DNA of 51,986 nt from Draconibacterium sp. (GCA_016705335.1 JADIYN010000032.1:1-51986), one strand, 5' to 3'. Positions 8,890-19,478 are shown, counted from the first letter of the stretch. Translations and numbers: made by a program. Notes: generated by a model from the sequence alone, not told the origin.

Positions 8890-10317
8890 CTAATTTGGTA
8901 ACATCATCACACTTTCTTTGATTAACTCCACAAATTCAGCCGGAGGATTTAATCCCAGGTAAACAGCCAAAGCAAGCAGAGCAAACTGAGTTGCCGATTC
9001 CCATGGGCTTATTACAGGAACATTCGAATCGTCGAACATTACAGGAGGGATAAAAAGTATTTTGAAAATATTTTTCCCGAATGCCCAGATAATCATGGTG
9101 AGCAAAAGCAAAACGGCGATCAGCAGAACTATTTGATTGCTTTCGAACATCGACCTGAAAATAAGAAATTCACTGACGAAAAGTCCCGATGGCGGCATTG
9201 CTGTAGCACTAATAAAACCAAGTAAAAGAACCATTGCTCCGGTGGTGTTATATTTAAAATAGTTACCCACCTCATAAATGCTTTTACTTTGATAAACCCG
9301 GTATAACTGGGTGAACTGGAAAAACATGCTCGATTTTACAAAGGCATGCAGAATAATATGAAGAATTGCTGCATAATAACCAATTCCTCCGGCAGCAATG
9401 CCCAACATTACCAGTCCCATGTGTTCTATGCTTGAATAAGCCATCATTCGTTTCAGGTTTTTTACTTTTACCATGTACACAGTGGCAACAAAAACCGAAA
9501 GGAAAGCTGCTATACCAATTACAAGGTTTGCCCAATGATGCAACGGTGTGTTGGCAATTACAACATAAAACCTGAAGATTCCAACAAAACCAAGATTCAT
9601 TAAAACACTCGAAAGCAATGCACCCGCTGGAGCCGGAGCTTTATCCTTTGCATCGATTCCGGCAGTAAACATAGGCACCAGGCCTAATTTGGCAGTAAAA
9701 CCTGTAAAAATAAAGATAAATGACAACCTTAACCAAAAAGGATTTAAGTGGCTGCTGTTTGCCAGCAGATTTTTAAAAGATAGCTCATCGGAACTTGCAT
9801 TTCCAAGTGAAAGACTTAAAAATAAAATACCAATAAAAACAAAAGTTATGCTAATGGCACAAATAAAAACATATTTCCATGTTCCTTCGAGTGCAAGTTT
9901 ATTGCGGTGATGATAAATCAGTGCCGATGCGCTCAAAGTGGTAATTTCAGTAAAAATCCAGATTACAGCAATGTGGTTTGCCAAATATCCTGCGCTGATG
10001 GCTGTTATAAGTAAAACAACAGCAGCGTAATAAATCGCTCTCGATTGTGCCGGCGCCGGTTGATCTTCGAGATAAATATGGCTGTGCAAAAATGCCGGAA
10101 TTGCAATGATGCCTAAAGTAAGTAAAAGCAAAATTGCCAGCGAATCGTAAGTAAAATAAATTAATTCCGTTGAACTAAAATTCAAATATGCATAAACAGT
10201 AAGTGAACCTTGAAGTGCCAGAAAAAGTCCGAGTAACACAAAGGAAATTATTTTATTCCTGTTCAGAAACAACAGAAATGAAATTAAAAATGCCGCTATT
10301 AAATATATTCCAATCAT
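8890..10317 (-). CDS. HyfF/NuoN-like antiporter-type membrane subunit
   Basis: A 475-aa polytopic protein with about 14 hydrophobic segments, of the Mrp-antiporter-like family that moves protons (or Na+) in complex I and group 4 hydrogenases. The key residues are present: the TM5 glutamate in IFTEITTLSAS, the broken-helix lysine in GFTAKLGLVPMF, and the second lysine in ILHAFVKSSMFF. Length and order match HyfF. It is intact and packed between the HyfE-like and large-subunit genes. The retained charged residues suggest the membrane arm still pumps ions even though the peripheral arm lacks metals (inference). Confidence 0.9.
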   Translation of the reverse strand: MIGIYLIAAFLISFLLFLNRNKIISFVLLGLFLALQGSLTVYAYLNFSSTELIYFTYDSLAILLLLTLGIIAIPAFLHSHIYLEDQPAPAQSRAIYYAAVVLLITAISAGYLANHIAVIWIFTEITTLSASALIYHHRNKLALEGTWKYVFICAISITFVFIGILFLSLSLGNASSDELSFKNLLANSSHLNPFWLRLSFIFIFTGFTAKLGLVPMFTAGIDAKDKAPAPAGALLSSVLMNLGFVGIFRFYVVIANTPLHHWANLVIGIAAFLSVFVATVYMVKVKNLKRMMAYSSIEHMGLVMLGIAAGGIGYYAAILHIILHAFVKSSMFFQFTQLYRVYQSKSIYEVGNYFKYNTTGAMVLLLGFISATAMPPSGLFVSEFLIFRSMFESNQIVLLIAVLLLLTMIIWAFGKNIFKILFIPPVMFDDSNVPVISPWESATQFALLALAVYLGLNPPAEFVELIKESVMMLPN

Positions 10318-10337
10318 GATTCTTATTTTATTTCGAA

Positions 10338-10970
10338 TTAGTGGTCCTTTAATCTGCTCAACTGATCAACATCAATGTCTTTAAAAACATCGCCAATCTT
10401 GTTCAGAAAAATTCCGAGTATGAGCACACTGGCAAAAATATCCAGCATTATTCCAAGGTTCACCAACATGGGCATTTCGTTACCAACCGCAAGTGACAGG
10501 ACAAAAACACCATTTTCAATAATTAAATAGCCGATTACATGGGTAATAATTTTGCGCCGGGTGGCAATAAAATACAAACCGGTAAAAAGCGATGAAAGCG
10601 CCACAACAAAAAATATTTTATCGAGATTGGGATCTTCTACCCCATTGGCAAGCAAAATGGTTATAACAACGATAAATGTGATGATAATGAGTGATACAAA
10701 GTTGGGCAGAAAAGGCTCCGACTCGCGGGTTATATTGTTTCGTTTCAGTACATAAGCCATAAACAGGGGTACCGCAACCGATTTAAAGACAATAGTTTCG
10801 AGCAGAATCAGCGCAAGATTTACCGGATTGATTTCGCTAAGCTGCAGAAAAACAACAACAAAAAGCAGTACTCCCTGAAAAGCAAGTACTTTAAGATAAG
10901 TCATTATTCTATTGGCGATGGCCACATAAAACAAGCTGATCAAAAATGTTATAAGCAATACGTCTATCAT
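10338..10970 (-). CDS. HyfE-like membrane subunit (NuoK-related)
   Basis: A 210-aa membrane protein with six to seven hydrophobic helices. It matches HyfE, which contains a NuoK-like fold. Two membrane glutamates expected in the proton path are visible in ALILLETIVFKS and GYLIIENGVFVLSL. It lies 20 bp from both neighbours in the operon order B-B-C-E-F-G-I, the order of hydrogenase-4 type operons. The frame is intact. Confidence 0.88.
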   Translation of the reverse strand: MIDVLLITFLISLFYVAIANRIMTYLKVLAFQGVLLFVVVFLQLSEINPVNLALILLETIVFKSVAVPLFMAYVLKRNNITRESEPFLPNFVSLIIITFIVVITILLANGVEDPNLDKIFFVVALSSLFTGLYFIATRRKIITHVIGYLIIENGVFVLSLAVGNEMPMLVNLGIMLDIFASVLILGIFLNKIGDVFKDIDVDQLSRLKDH

Positions 10971-10991
10971 TTTGTATTTATTTTTTCCTGG

Positions 10992-11897
10992 TTAAACAAA
11001 TTTTCCTAAAATGAGCAGGGCGCCAAAAAATATCAGTAAGCTAACTGAAGTAAGTACAAATATAAACTGGGCGTTGTGACTCATCCTGAACCGCGCCATA
11101 AACGATTCAATCAATCCTACTCCTGTGGCCAAAACTATCTGAATAATAAAAAACATAGGAATTGCATACTGATAAGGGAAAAGCCCGATAAAAAGGTTAA
11201 CCACCAAGGCGCCGTAAATGGCAAATTTCAGGTAACCGGCCGTGAATATCAAACCCAGATCAAAACCGCTGTTATCCAGAATCATTACTTCATGGACCAT
11301 GGTTAATTCAAGGTGGGTTTTAGGGTCGTCGATTGGCATGCGGCTGTTCTCAATCATTGCCACCATCATCAGTACAAAAGTTCCCAAAATACCCAATGCA
11401 TAAGTAATGTACGAACCAATGTGAAGCGCCATAAACATTTCATGAAAAGATGTGTATCCGGTAAGTAAAGCAAGCGAACCCATCAAAATAAAAAAAGCAG
11501 GTTCGGCAAACATCGAATACAAAGCTTCGCGACTTGCGCCCATTCCTTCAAAACTACTTCCAGTATCGAGTGCCGAAATAATGCTGAAAAATTTTCACAG
11601 TGCCAGAACATAAGCAAAAAATATAAAATCGCCATTAAAACTAATCAGCCCTTTCGATTGCCCAAAAGGCACTACCAACATAGCCATAACTACCGATGCA
11701 AAATAAATTGTGGGTGCAATTTGAAATACAAAGCTTGTAGTTTCGCTGTAAATCGCCCCTTTTTTAAAGAGCCTCGCCACATCTTTCAATGGCTGGAAAA
11801 TACCTGGTCCTTTTCGACCCGAAGCCATACTTTTTACACGGATAATAATTCCGGTAAAAAACAAACTTGCTATGATAATTAAACTTAAACTTAACAT
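10992..11897 (-). CDS. HyfC/NuoH-like membrane anchor subunit, interrupted by an in-frame TGA
   Basis: This subunit ties the peripheral arm to the membrane arm and forms the quinone-chamber floor in complex I. It starts at 11897 (MLSLSLIIIASLFFTGIII), with the family motif SGRKGPGIFQPLKDVARLFKKG. After YVLAL a TGA codon (11595-11597) interrupts the frame, but the reading continues in the same frame as KFFSIISALDTGSSFEGMGASREA, a conserved HyfC motif. A glycine GGA to TGA change would explain it (relatives often have LALGRFF). This differs from the slips elsewhere because the frame is not lost. The later DPKTHLELTMVHE segment keeps conserved acidic residues. Without repair the gene would give a 100-aa and a 183-aa piece. 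Confidence 0.85.
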
Positions 11898-11898
11898 A

Positions 11899-13567
11899 TT
11901 ACAATTGCTTAATGAATTCGATAAATATCAAAATTTGTTTGTAAAAGATTGGTACAATGGTAATCAGTGTTATGAAAATGATTCCGTAGGCAATATAAAA
12001 TTGCAGCTTCCCGTTTTGAAGAAACGCAAATCTTCCTAAAACCCATTTGTAACCGGAAACAGGAATATCTATTAAATATTTTTCAATCCGGTCGTGAATA
12101 TGAGTTTCATAGGTGCTTTCTGAAGGGAAAATTCCCTCAGGTTCTTTTTGGATTTTAGAAGACAGCAGGACAGGTTTAAATAGTTTACTGTATGTGCGTA
12201 CAAATGAACCGGCCGTATATTGTAGTTTTTCGGTTGGGGCAACATAACCGCAGCCCCAGGTTGTACCGGTTGTTATGATCTTATTTGTCAGCAAAATTTT
12301 TCGAAGTCCGAAAACAACCCCGATAATTAAAATGAAACCCCAAACCGCAAAAGAAACAGGTTGCAGTGTTTCATGAAATCTCATCTGGAAAGAAGGACCT
12401 GTACCTTGTGGTAAATTTACAAGTGAATGAACAGGTTGGGAAAGCACTTTGATGAAAAAATGCGGAAACACACCAATAAATACTATAAAAAAAGCGATAA
12501 TGTAAAATGGCAACAGTTGAAAAAATGGTACTTCCTTTACTTCGTGTTGAAAAGTTTGTTGGGGAGAACCCAAAAATACGATACCAAAAGCTTTGGTAAA
12601 ACAGAGCATTGCTAGGCCGCCAATTAATACCAATGCCAAAACAGAAAAAATTATTGCCATCAACTGTCCCAGCAACGACCCCTGCATCCAAACGTAAAAC
12701 CCGCTGTAAATGAGAAATTCGGAAATAAAACCATTAAATGGAGGAATACCGGAAATAGCAATTGCAGCAATCAGAAATAGCAAAGCTGTTTGTGGCATCT
12801 TTTTAATTAAACCTCCCAAATGCTCGATAGACAAAGTATGTGTTGCCTGGTAAACATTTCCGGCGGTAAAAAACAGCAACGATTTAAACAGGGCATGGTT
12901 CCAAACATGCAACAAACCACCTGCAAAACCAAGTGATGCAAGCATGTAATTATTCGTTCCCAATTTGCATTTGAATTTTGGCTTGTGTAGCTGGTAATTG
13001 CCTGAAAATCATAACTGCCCGTTTTAATGGCAACCCAGATAAAACCAAACATGAGGATTATTATTGAAACATGCGATTGTATCAGGTAATTAACACCCGA
13101 ACTGAGTGTTTCCATTTTTTCGTGTTCAAAAATAACGGCAACAAAAGCAGAAATTGCCATTATCTCCCAGGCGATCAGAAAAACAATGCTATTTTGTACA
13201 GCACAAAGGGTGATTAAGGCTGAGTAAAGCAATATGAAAACAATTGATGTAATGTAAGGTTATTTTTGTTCCTGTAAGGCTTCATATAAAAAGAAGTAAA
13301 AAGTACCGGTATGAAAAATAAAATTGATAATCAGGATAAACCACCGGAAAGAGCATCCAGCAAGAACCTTAACCGCCGGTTACCAAACTTCCGGCGAATA
13401 ACAACTCAAAAATTGCCCCGATAATGCCGGAATTACAACTGAAGTAGAAACCACTGTATTTAAAACAATTCCTGCAAACACAACCATTCCCTTCCACTTT
13501 ACATTTAAAAAGGGAAGCAAAACGAGTGTGATTGCTGTAATTGCCAAAACACGTTTATCAAGATCAT
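11899..13567 (-). CDS. Second HyfB/NuoL-like antiporter subunit (frameshifts and internal deletion)
   Basis: Paralogue of the gene just upstream. Its ATG overlaps that gene's TGA (ATGA at 13564-13567), so translation is coupled. The N-terminal part is frameshifted several times (13,560, about 13,390 and about 13,250) but reads VLAITAITLVLLPFLNV. It then reads AWEIMAISAF with the TM5 glutamate, and SGVNYLIQSHVSI. At about 12,965 the text jumps from TSQNSNAN to GTNNYMLASLGFAGG. Against its paralogue about 110 residues are missing, including the broken-helix lysine and the PLHTWLPHAHPAAPSH block. The distal lysine NHALFKSLLFF and the C-terminal helix remain. As written it could not complete its proton path. 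A tandem-paralogue misassembly is as likely as real loss. Confidence 0.75.
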
Positions 13568-15567
13568 TTTAAAACATTTAACACTGTAAGCAAGAAAATT
13601 GAAATCATAAAAATAATACCATACCAAACATACGACTGTACTCGTCCATTTTGAATAAATTTAAAATAATTTGCTGCATAAACCAGTTGGTGTGTAATAA
13701 AATTAAAAAACCGGGTTTCAAAAAATCCAGGTAATACGACTGGTATTTTCTGGCTTTAGGAAAGATTTCTCCTTTTCAAGTTCTTTGTATTTCTTGCCCT
13801 CGAAAACGATAAATGAAAACATTTTTCCCATCGTTTTTGAATATGACTTGCCTGTGTATTGCATTTTGCTGTTTGGTGCAACATAACCGCAACCCCAGGT
13901 TGATCCCGTCTCAGTTTTTAATCTGACCATAAATCTTGAACGGGCAATCCAGATTAATAATATTATCACAATAAAAAACAGTGAATATAAATTGATATTG
14001 GCAAGGCTTGAGGAATATCCTTTCCAAATTAAATTTTCGGGTACAATTCCGGAAGCGTTAAAACTTTGAAGCAGGTTCATAACCGTATTCATGTAAAACT
14101 GCGGGTAGAATGCAATGCTTAACATCAATCCAACAATCAGATATTGAGGAAAAAGCATGATTTGCGACACCTCTTTTGGCTTGTGTGTTAAGTTCGTTCT
14201 CCCGGTTCCGAGGAATATCATCCCAAAAGTTTTGGTAAATGTTAAAATCGAAATTCCCCCAATTATACTGAGCCCGGCCAATGAAATAACCAACAGGCTG
14301 ATTTCGCTGATATTGCCTGTTTTAAGACCTTCAAGAAAACCGACATATAAAATAAATTCTGAGACAAAACCATTAAATGGAGGTAATCCGCCAATAGCAA
14401 CAGAACCAATTAGAAAAAGTCCGGCAGTAACGGGCATATTTTTTATGAGTCCACCTAATTTATTCATATCCCGGGTGTGTGTTTGCTGGTAAACCGATCC
14501 GGCAGAGAAAAACAATAATGATTTAAATAGTGAGTGGTTTAGCACATGCAACAATGCTCCTCCAAATCCCAAATAATAAAGCAGGGTTGAACCGTTTCCC
14601 ATTCCCATTAATCCAAGGCCAATACCCATACCTATAATTCCAATATTTTCGATTGTGCAATATGCCAGCATTTGTTTAAAATCACGATGAATTGCTGCAT
14701 TCAGAATTCCGTAAAAACCGGTTAATAACGAAACGGTCAACACAATTTCGCCCAAAAGCAGAAAATCGGCTTTCAAAAAAGATATGACCCTGAAAATTCC
14801 GTAAATACCCAGTTTCACAATTATACCCGACATAACGCCCGAAATATGCGATGGAGCTGCCGGATGCGCGTGTGGTAACCACGTGTGGAGCGGGACAAAT
14901 CCGGCTTTTATACCAAATCCCACGAAGAATATAATGAATAACCAAATATTGCTGTTAGCGCTAAAAAAGGTTTCGAAAGCACTAAAACCAAAAGTGCCTG
15001 TTTCTGCATAAACCCATATAAACCCGATGGTTAAGAGCGTTACGCTAATATGCATCTGCACCAGATAATTAATACCCGCTTTTAGTGTTTTGGGTTTTTG
15101 ATGGTCGAAAACCACAAGCAACATCGATGACAATGACATCACTTCCCATGCAACAAGAAATACAAGACTGTGTTGCAGCATACACACCCAAACCATTGAA
15201 AGATGAAAGACAATGAATAATATCCAGTGAAGGGTTAGTTTTTGTGGGGTATTGTCGTATTTTTTCAAATATCCAATACCATAAATCGCACCTGTGATTG
15301 AAGTGAAGTTAATAATAAGAATAAACCATGCAGACAGCGGATCAATCTGAAGTAAAATATTGCCCCAGTAACTGCTTTCGTTCAGCACAAACAGGAAAGG
15401 TTCGCCTCCCAAAGCTGCAACTGATGGAATGGTGGACACAACTGAGTTTAGAATTACCGTTGCTACAGCCCAAAAGGGCTTGATTTTAACTGGTAAAAAA
15501 AACAACCCAAGAATTCCTAAAAGTGTAAATCCAAAAAGAGATTAATAACTGAAACTGAAACTTCCAT
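13564..15567 (-). CDS. First HyfB/NuoL-like antiporter subunit
   Basis: First gene of the operon, about 667 aa when repaired. One lost base near 15,520 hides the true N-terminus (MEVSVSVINLF, ATG at 15567); the uninterrupted frame starts at 15505. Two more losses (about 13,785 and 13,722) hide a C-terminal extension, DFFETRFFNFITHQLVYAAN, with a last helix. Key antiporter residues are all present: VAWEVMSLSSM (TM5 Glu), GFGIKAGFVPLHTWLPHAH (broken-helix Lys and His), NHSLFKSLLFF (Lys) and LTFTKTFGMIFLG. It should be the distal proton-pumping subunit. The promoter is presumably in 15568-15692, but I see no clear box. Confidence 0.88.
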
Positions 15568-15692
15568 ATTTTGGCGAAAGCTTAATGGTGAATTTCGTGC
15601 AAAGGAACTGATAAAATGAAAACAATGTTTAAAAAAATACTTATTAGTGAAAACAGAAGATTAAAAAGTCAGATATAATTAAACTAAAAATT

Positions 15693-17841
15693 TTACCAGG
15701 GTACGTAAGAAATTTTGTGTGAAACAATACTTTCTCCATTTTGAAAACGGATAATATACACACCCGGAATATTTCCGGCTAAATCAATTTCTACTTTATT
15801 ATCGTTGATCTTAGTAATTTTTGTTTTTATATCCTGTCCTAAAATATTGAAAACTGCTATTTTATTATCGGGAATTTTCTGGCCGGTTTCAACTGTAACC
15901 TTTGAATTTGCCGGATTTGGAAATACTCTTATATCGAGCGGATTTTCAACAATCTGTGTATCTGTGCCAAAGTCGTCAATATTACAAGCCACAATTTCAA
16001 ATATATTGGCCATACTTTTTCCGGTTTCATCTTTATAATCAACCCATTCACCATTTTGTTTATATAAAAAAGTGTTGATATCAGTTGCTGCGCGAACAGA
16101 TTGGTAAACAACAAAAGAATCCATAGGCTGAATATTTTTAAGTTCGAAACCAATAAAAAAGTCATCGTTGGGTTCAATCGGTTCATTGAATCCTATAAAA
16201 TTCATGGCATTTTCAGCCATACCTGCAGTTTTTTCCACTTGCGAATAAATAAGTTTCTCAGGAAATTTATTGCCCGTATATACTTTTATAAGAATCTCAC
16301 TTTCACTGCTTTTGAGGATATTTTTAAACTTTCCCACTCCAATAGAAATTCCTGAAAGTATTTCGTTGCCTTCAACCGAAAAATGTTCCATAAATTCGGT
16401 TATCCCCAAATTATTACTACCGCCCCAATATCCCGTAAAACCATTGGTTCCGGAAATTGAAACCACTTCATATTTATCGTTGTTGGTTAAGTTTGAAAAC
16501 GCTGCGCAAAGGTTCTCCCCTTCATTAAACTGTACACCATTTAATACTTCAGCCCCGGTTTTTAACGGATCGAGCCAGTATTTTAATTGCTTTGTAAATT
16601 GGATTACCATTTAGCTTCCCCTCCCGTAAGCGTTCCAATCACATTTTTATCAGTATCAAACAAAGCACCACCCGATGAACCGGATTCAGTTGTGCCAAAT
16701 TCCCATTTATTTATCCTTAGAAATCCTTTTTTGATATAATCTTTGTCAATACTATTAGGTTCGCCAAAACTTGAAATTACAGGGGAATTGTTGTCAATTG
16801 ATATTTTTTTGATATCACCCTGCGGATGATGTATGCTGGCAGTAGAAGCCGGAATATCGGATGAACGGTTCCAGCCGGCATAATAAGGACGAAAATCGGG
16901 CGGCGGGATGAGACTTAATTCGACAAGTGCAAAATCAAGACTGTCAGAGTGCGCTTTCATTTTTGCGCCTGAAACAGAATTGGATGGATCGCCATCAAGT
17001 GGCGCACAAAACGGACTTTCGTAATTAAAAGTATAAACGGTTTCCTCGGGATATTCAACACTGTCATAACAATGTGCTGCTGATAAAATATAAGGTTTCT
17101 GATTTTCAGCAGTGTTGTTTATCAATACACCCGAACAAATTCTTTTCCCTTTTACAATCAACCGGCAAACCGAGTTTTTAACTTCATTCCAATCCTCCCA
17201 CTCATCACAATTTACATCAATATTACATGTTCCGGCAATTTTATTTAGCGGGCGCCTGTCGCCAGATTTCAAAATTCCAATATAATCATGGTTAACAGTA
17301 ACAATTCTAAAACATTTTTCTTTTGAATATTTTTCAGGGATTTCGAGCTGAACCGTAATTTCATCGCCCAAAACCGGCGAAACAGCAAATTTACCCGATT
17401 GCTTGTTGTTGAATTGAGTAAAAGCTCCCAATACATGGTTTTCATTTTCGTTAAAAACAAAAAGCTTAGCACCTTCAGGTATTTTAAATTCATCGAAAAT
17501 CAAATTCAGAGATTTTGCCCCTTTCGAATGAATGGTAAGTTTCCAGATATAAAATCCATTTTCACCCTGGAACCACTCTCCCGAGTTTTCAGGAGTCAGA
17601 TCAACATCAAATGGATATGCAAATTCAAAGGGCTTTAATAATTTTTCATGTTCCTGTGTATCAGCGTCAACCTCAGCATCAATGAAATTTTGAAAAGGAG
17701 GCATTTCAACAACTTTTGTTCCCGAACTTTTAAAACGGAAGTATTCATTGGAATCCCTCCCTGAGAAATTTGAGCATTACAAATTTCAGGTAACACGTAA
17801 ATTACCGTCCATACTAAAATCAAAAAGCGATAAAAAGTCAT
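15693..17841 (-). CDS. Secreted trypsin-like (lysyl endopeptidase-type) serine protease with T9SS sorting domain (frameshifted)
   Basis: About 716 aa when two slips (near 17,760 and 16,606) are repaired. A signal peptide (MTFYRFLILVWTVIYVLPEICNA) leads into a beta-rich pro-region, then a trypsin-fold domain. The catalytic triad is visible: His in LSAAHCYD, Asp in SDSLDFALVEL, Ser in TTESGSSGGALFD. Cysteine pairs (CNIDVNC, VCRL, ICSG) resemble lysyl endopeptidases. The last 85 residues (IRVFPNPANSKVTVE, GQDI, GVYIIRFQNG) are a type A C-terminal domain used by the type IX secretion system, so the enzyme is exported to the surface or medium. It is separated from the Ehr operon by 125 bp and has its own transcription unit. 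Confidence 0.85.
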
Positions 17842-17995
17842 TTTTATATTTTCAATTCAGAACAAAAATATATTTTAAAATTGTTTATCCAATTTCTTTG
17901 TTTGCTATTCAACTCAACAAAAAATTAAATCTGGTGTTTAATGATTAAATAAAAATTTAGTTGACAACATTTATTCACCAATTAAAAAAACAATT

Positions 17996-18383
17996 ATGCT
18001 AAACAAAAGAATTTTTCCCGCAACATTTCTGGTTTTCCTGTTTGCAGCTTTTATAGCAACAGCTTCAGAAAATCCGGCAAAAGCGAAAGCAGTTGATATG
18101 CCCGATAATGTTAAAACAATTATCGAAAAATCGTGCTTTGGTTGCCACAACACCGATTCAAAGAACGACAAAGCCAAAGACAAACTCGATTTGAAAACTT
18201 TAGGCGATTTGGATAAACCAAAAATGATACATGCTTTAAAAGAAATAAGCGAGGTTTTGGAAAAAAATGACATGCCACCAGCTAAATTCCTCGAAAAATT
18301 CCCGGATAAAAAACTTACTGATGACGAAAAAAAAGACTTTAATGAATTGGGCCGACAGTCAGGCAAAATCGTTAATGAAATAA
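17996..18383 (+). CDS. Small exported haem-binding protein (CxxCH)
   Basis: A signal peptide (MLNKRIFPATFLVFLFAAFIATAS) is followed by a haem attachment motif, SCFGCHNTD, near residue 50. Later comes KNDMPPAKFLEKFPDKKLT, where the methionine (MPP) is the usual sixth haem ligand. The open frame runs to 18454, but taking one A out of the run of eight at about 18,330 gives the normal family ending LMNWADSQAKSLMK with TAA at 18381-18383, right before a terminator. This is the only clear case of an inserted base in the window. It is probably a periplasmic electron carrier or sensor. It is followed by a second haem protein. Confidence 0.8.
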
Positions 18384-18415
18384 AAAATGTTTTAACACAG
18401 TTTTATAAATACCTT

Positions 18416-18443
18416 AAAAATCCTTCAATTGAAGGATTTTTTT
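18416..18443 (+). terminator. Rho-independent terminator after the first haem protein
   Basis: A perfect AAAAATCCTTC / GAAGGATTTTT stem with an AATT loop is followed by T's. It lies 33 bp after the repaired stop, which supports the repaired end at 18383. Confidence 0.85.
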
Positions 18444-18502
18444 ATTTTCATTAATAAAGTTTAAATTAGCTTAATGTATTACAATTTAACCAATTATCAA
18501 TT

Positions 18503-18976
18503 ATGCGTTTACTTTTTAAAATTCTACTGTTTACAGTGATTATAATTTTTATTGTAATTCAGTTTTTTCAACCTGAAAAAAATCAAAGTTCCGATTCAGA
18601 AAACCTCATCTTTAAACATGAACAAATTCCGGATAGTGTTCAGCAAATACTAAAAAATGCGTGCTTCGACTGCCATACAAATAATACAAAATATTTGTGG
18701 TACCATAGAATTATGCCCGTTTCGTGGATGATAAACAAGCACATTATTGAAGGCAAGGACGAGTTAAATTTTTCGGATTGGGGGAAATTGGACAACTATG
18801 ATAAAATTGGGGCTTTGGAAGATATGAGGCAGGAACTTGAGCAAAAAACAATGCCCATAAAACAATACGTATGGATGCATAAAGAAGCTAAACTTACGGA
18901 TAGTGACCGCGCTGCAATTATTGCCTGGATTGATAAAAAGGGCGGCGAACTCGTAAATTCTTCAAACGAAAAATGA
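18503..18976 (+). CDS. Membrane-anchored haem-binding domain protein (CxxCH)
   Basis: A 157-aa protein with one N-terminal membrane segment (LLFKILLFTVIIIFIVIQFF), uncleaved or anchor-like, and a periplasmic 'haem-binding domain' (PF14376 type). It contains NACFDCHTNNTKY near residue 55, WYHRIMPVSW, and EQKTMPIKQYVWMH, where a methionine could be the distal ligand. It ends with the family's LTDSDRAAIIAWIDKKG helix. It overlaps the next gene by 4 bp (ATGA at 18973), so the two are co-translated. It probably carries electrons or senses redox state at the inner membrane. Confidence 0.85.
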   Translation: MRLLFKILLFTVIIIFIVIQFFQPEKNQSSDSENLIFKHEQIPDSVQQILKNACFDCHTNNTKYLWYHRIMPVSWMINKHIIEGKDELNFSDWGKLDNYDKIGALEDMRQELEQKTMPIKQYVWMHKEAKLTDSDRAAIIAWIDKKGGELVNSSNEK

Positions 18977-19386
18977 AAGTACTTGTAATGTACGTTGATG
19001 AATTCAGGTATAATCCCGCACAAAAAAACCTTGATTCAGCAGAAGAAATTACGGAAGGTGCTTCATTTAATAATTCAATTCTCGCATTTATCCAGGTAGA
19101 AGAGAGCGACGAAGAAAATGACCTGAAAAGCCGCGAAAAAAAACTTGTCAACCACCTGAAATGGACTGCCCGAAAAAATAACTGCAACAGCGTGATTCTG
19201 CATTCATTTGCTCATTTGGGCGAGTCGAAAGCATCAGTTGAATTCACAAAAGAACTTTTTAATTTGGCAGAAAAACGACTTCAAAATGCAGGTTTCGAAA
19301 CTTCACAAACACCGTTTGGCTATTTTCTCGACCTCGAAATAAAAGCGCCGGGATATTCACTGGCAAGAATTTGGGCAACGCTTTAA
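18973..19386 (+). CDS. Standalone archaeal-type threonyl-tRNA synthetase editing domain
   Basis: The 137-aa protein matches the N-terminal editing domain of archaeal ThrRS (a D-aminoacyl-tRNA deacylase-like fold), which removes serine from Ser-tRNA(Thr). Recognisable pieces are MKVLVMYVDEF, the lysine helix LVNHLKWTARKNN, SVILHSFAHLGESKA (substrate-site HSFAHLG) and QTPFGYFLDLEIKAPGYSLAR. No synthetase domain follows. In bacteria ThrRS carries its own unrelated N2 editing domain, so this may act in trans or on another misacylated tRNA (inference). It is cotranscribed with a membrane haem protein. Confidence 0.82.
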   Translation: MKVLVMYVDEFRYNPAQKNLDSAEEITEGASFNNSILAFIQVEESDEENDLKSREKKLVNHLKWTARKNNCNSVILHSFAHLGESKASVEFTKELFNLAEKRLQNAGFETSQTPFGYFLDLEIKAPGYSLARIWATL

Positions 19387-19388
19387 GA

Positions 19389-19478
19389 GTACAGAGTTTA
19401 AAGTTTAATGTTCAAAGTTTAAAATTTAAAGTTTAAAGTTTAATCCCGATTGCTATCGGGACAAAGTTTAAAGTTTGG
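19389..19478. repeat. AT-rich TTTAAAGTTTAA repeat with REP-like CCCGAT hairpin
   Basis: At least seven near copies of AAAGTTTAA follow one another, interrupted by TCCCGATTGCTATCGGGA (a hairpin at about 19,442-19,460). TTCA tetranucleotide repeats follow at 19,500-19,525, then CATTC-type repeats to 19,575. There is no coding potential. The CCCGAT hairpin resembles repeats common between genes in Bacteroidota. Confidence 0.7.

Noticed and set aside
11595..11597. Stop-codon reassignment or selenocysteine at the in-frame TGA
   Set aside because: TGA is used as a normal stop in several other genes in the window, and no SECIS-like hairpin stood out after the codon. Relatives are expected to have Gly here, not Cys/Sec.
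6639..15567. A functional [NiFe] hydrogenase-4 / formate hydrogenlyase
   Set aside because: Gene order fits, but the Ni-Fe cysteines in the large subunit and most Fe-S ligands in the small one are absent, and the large-subunit frame is intact, so the loss is not an error.
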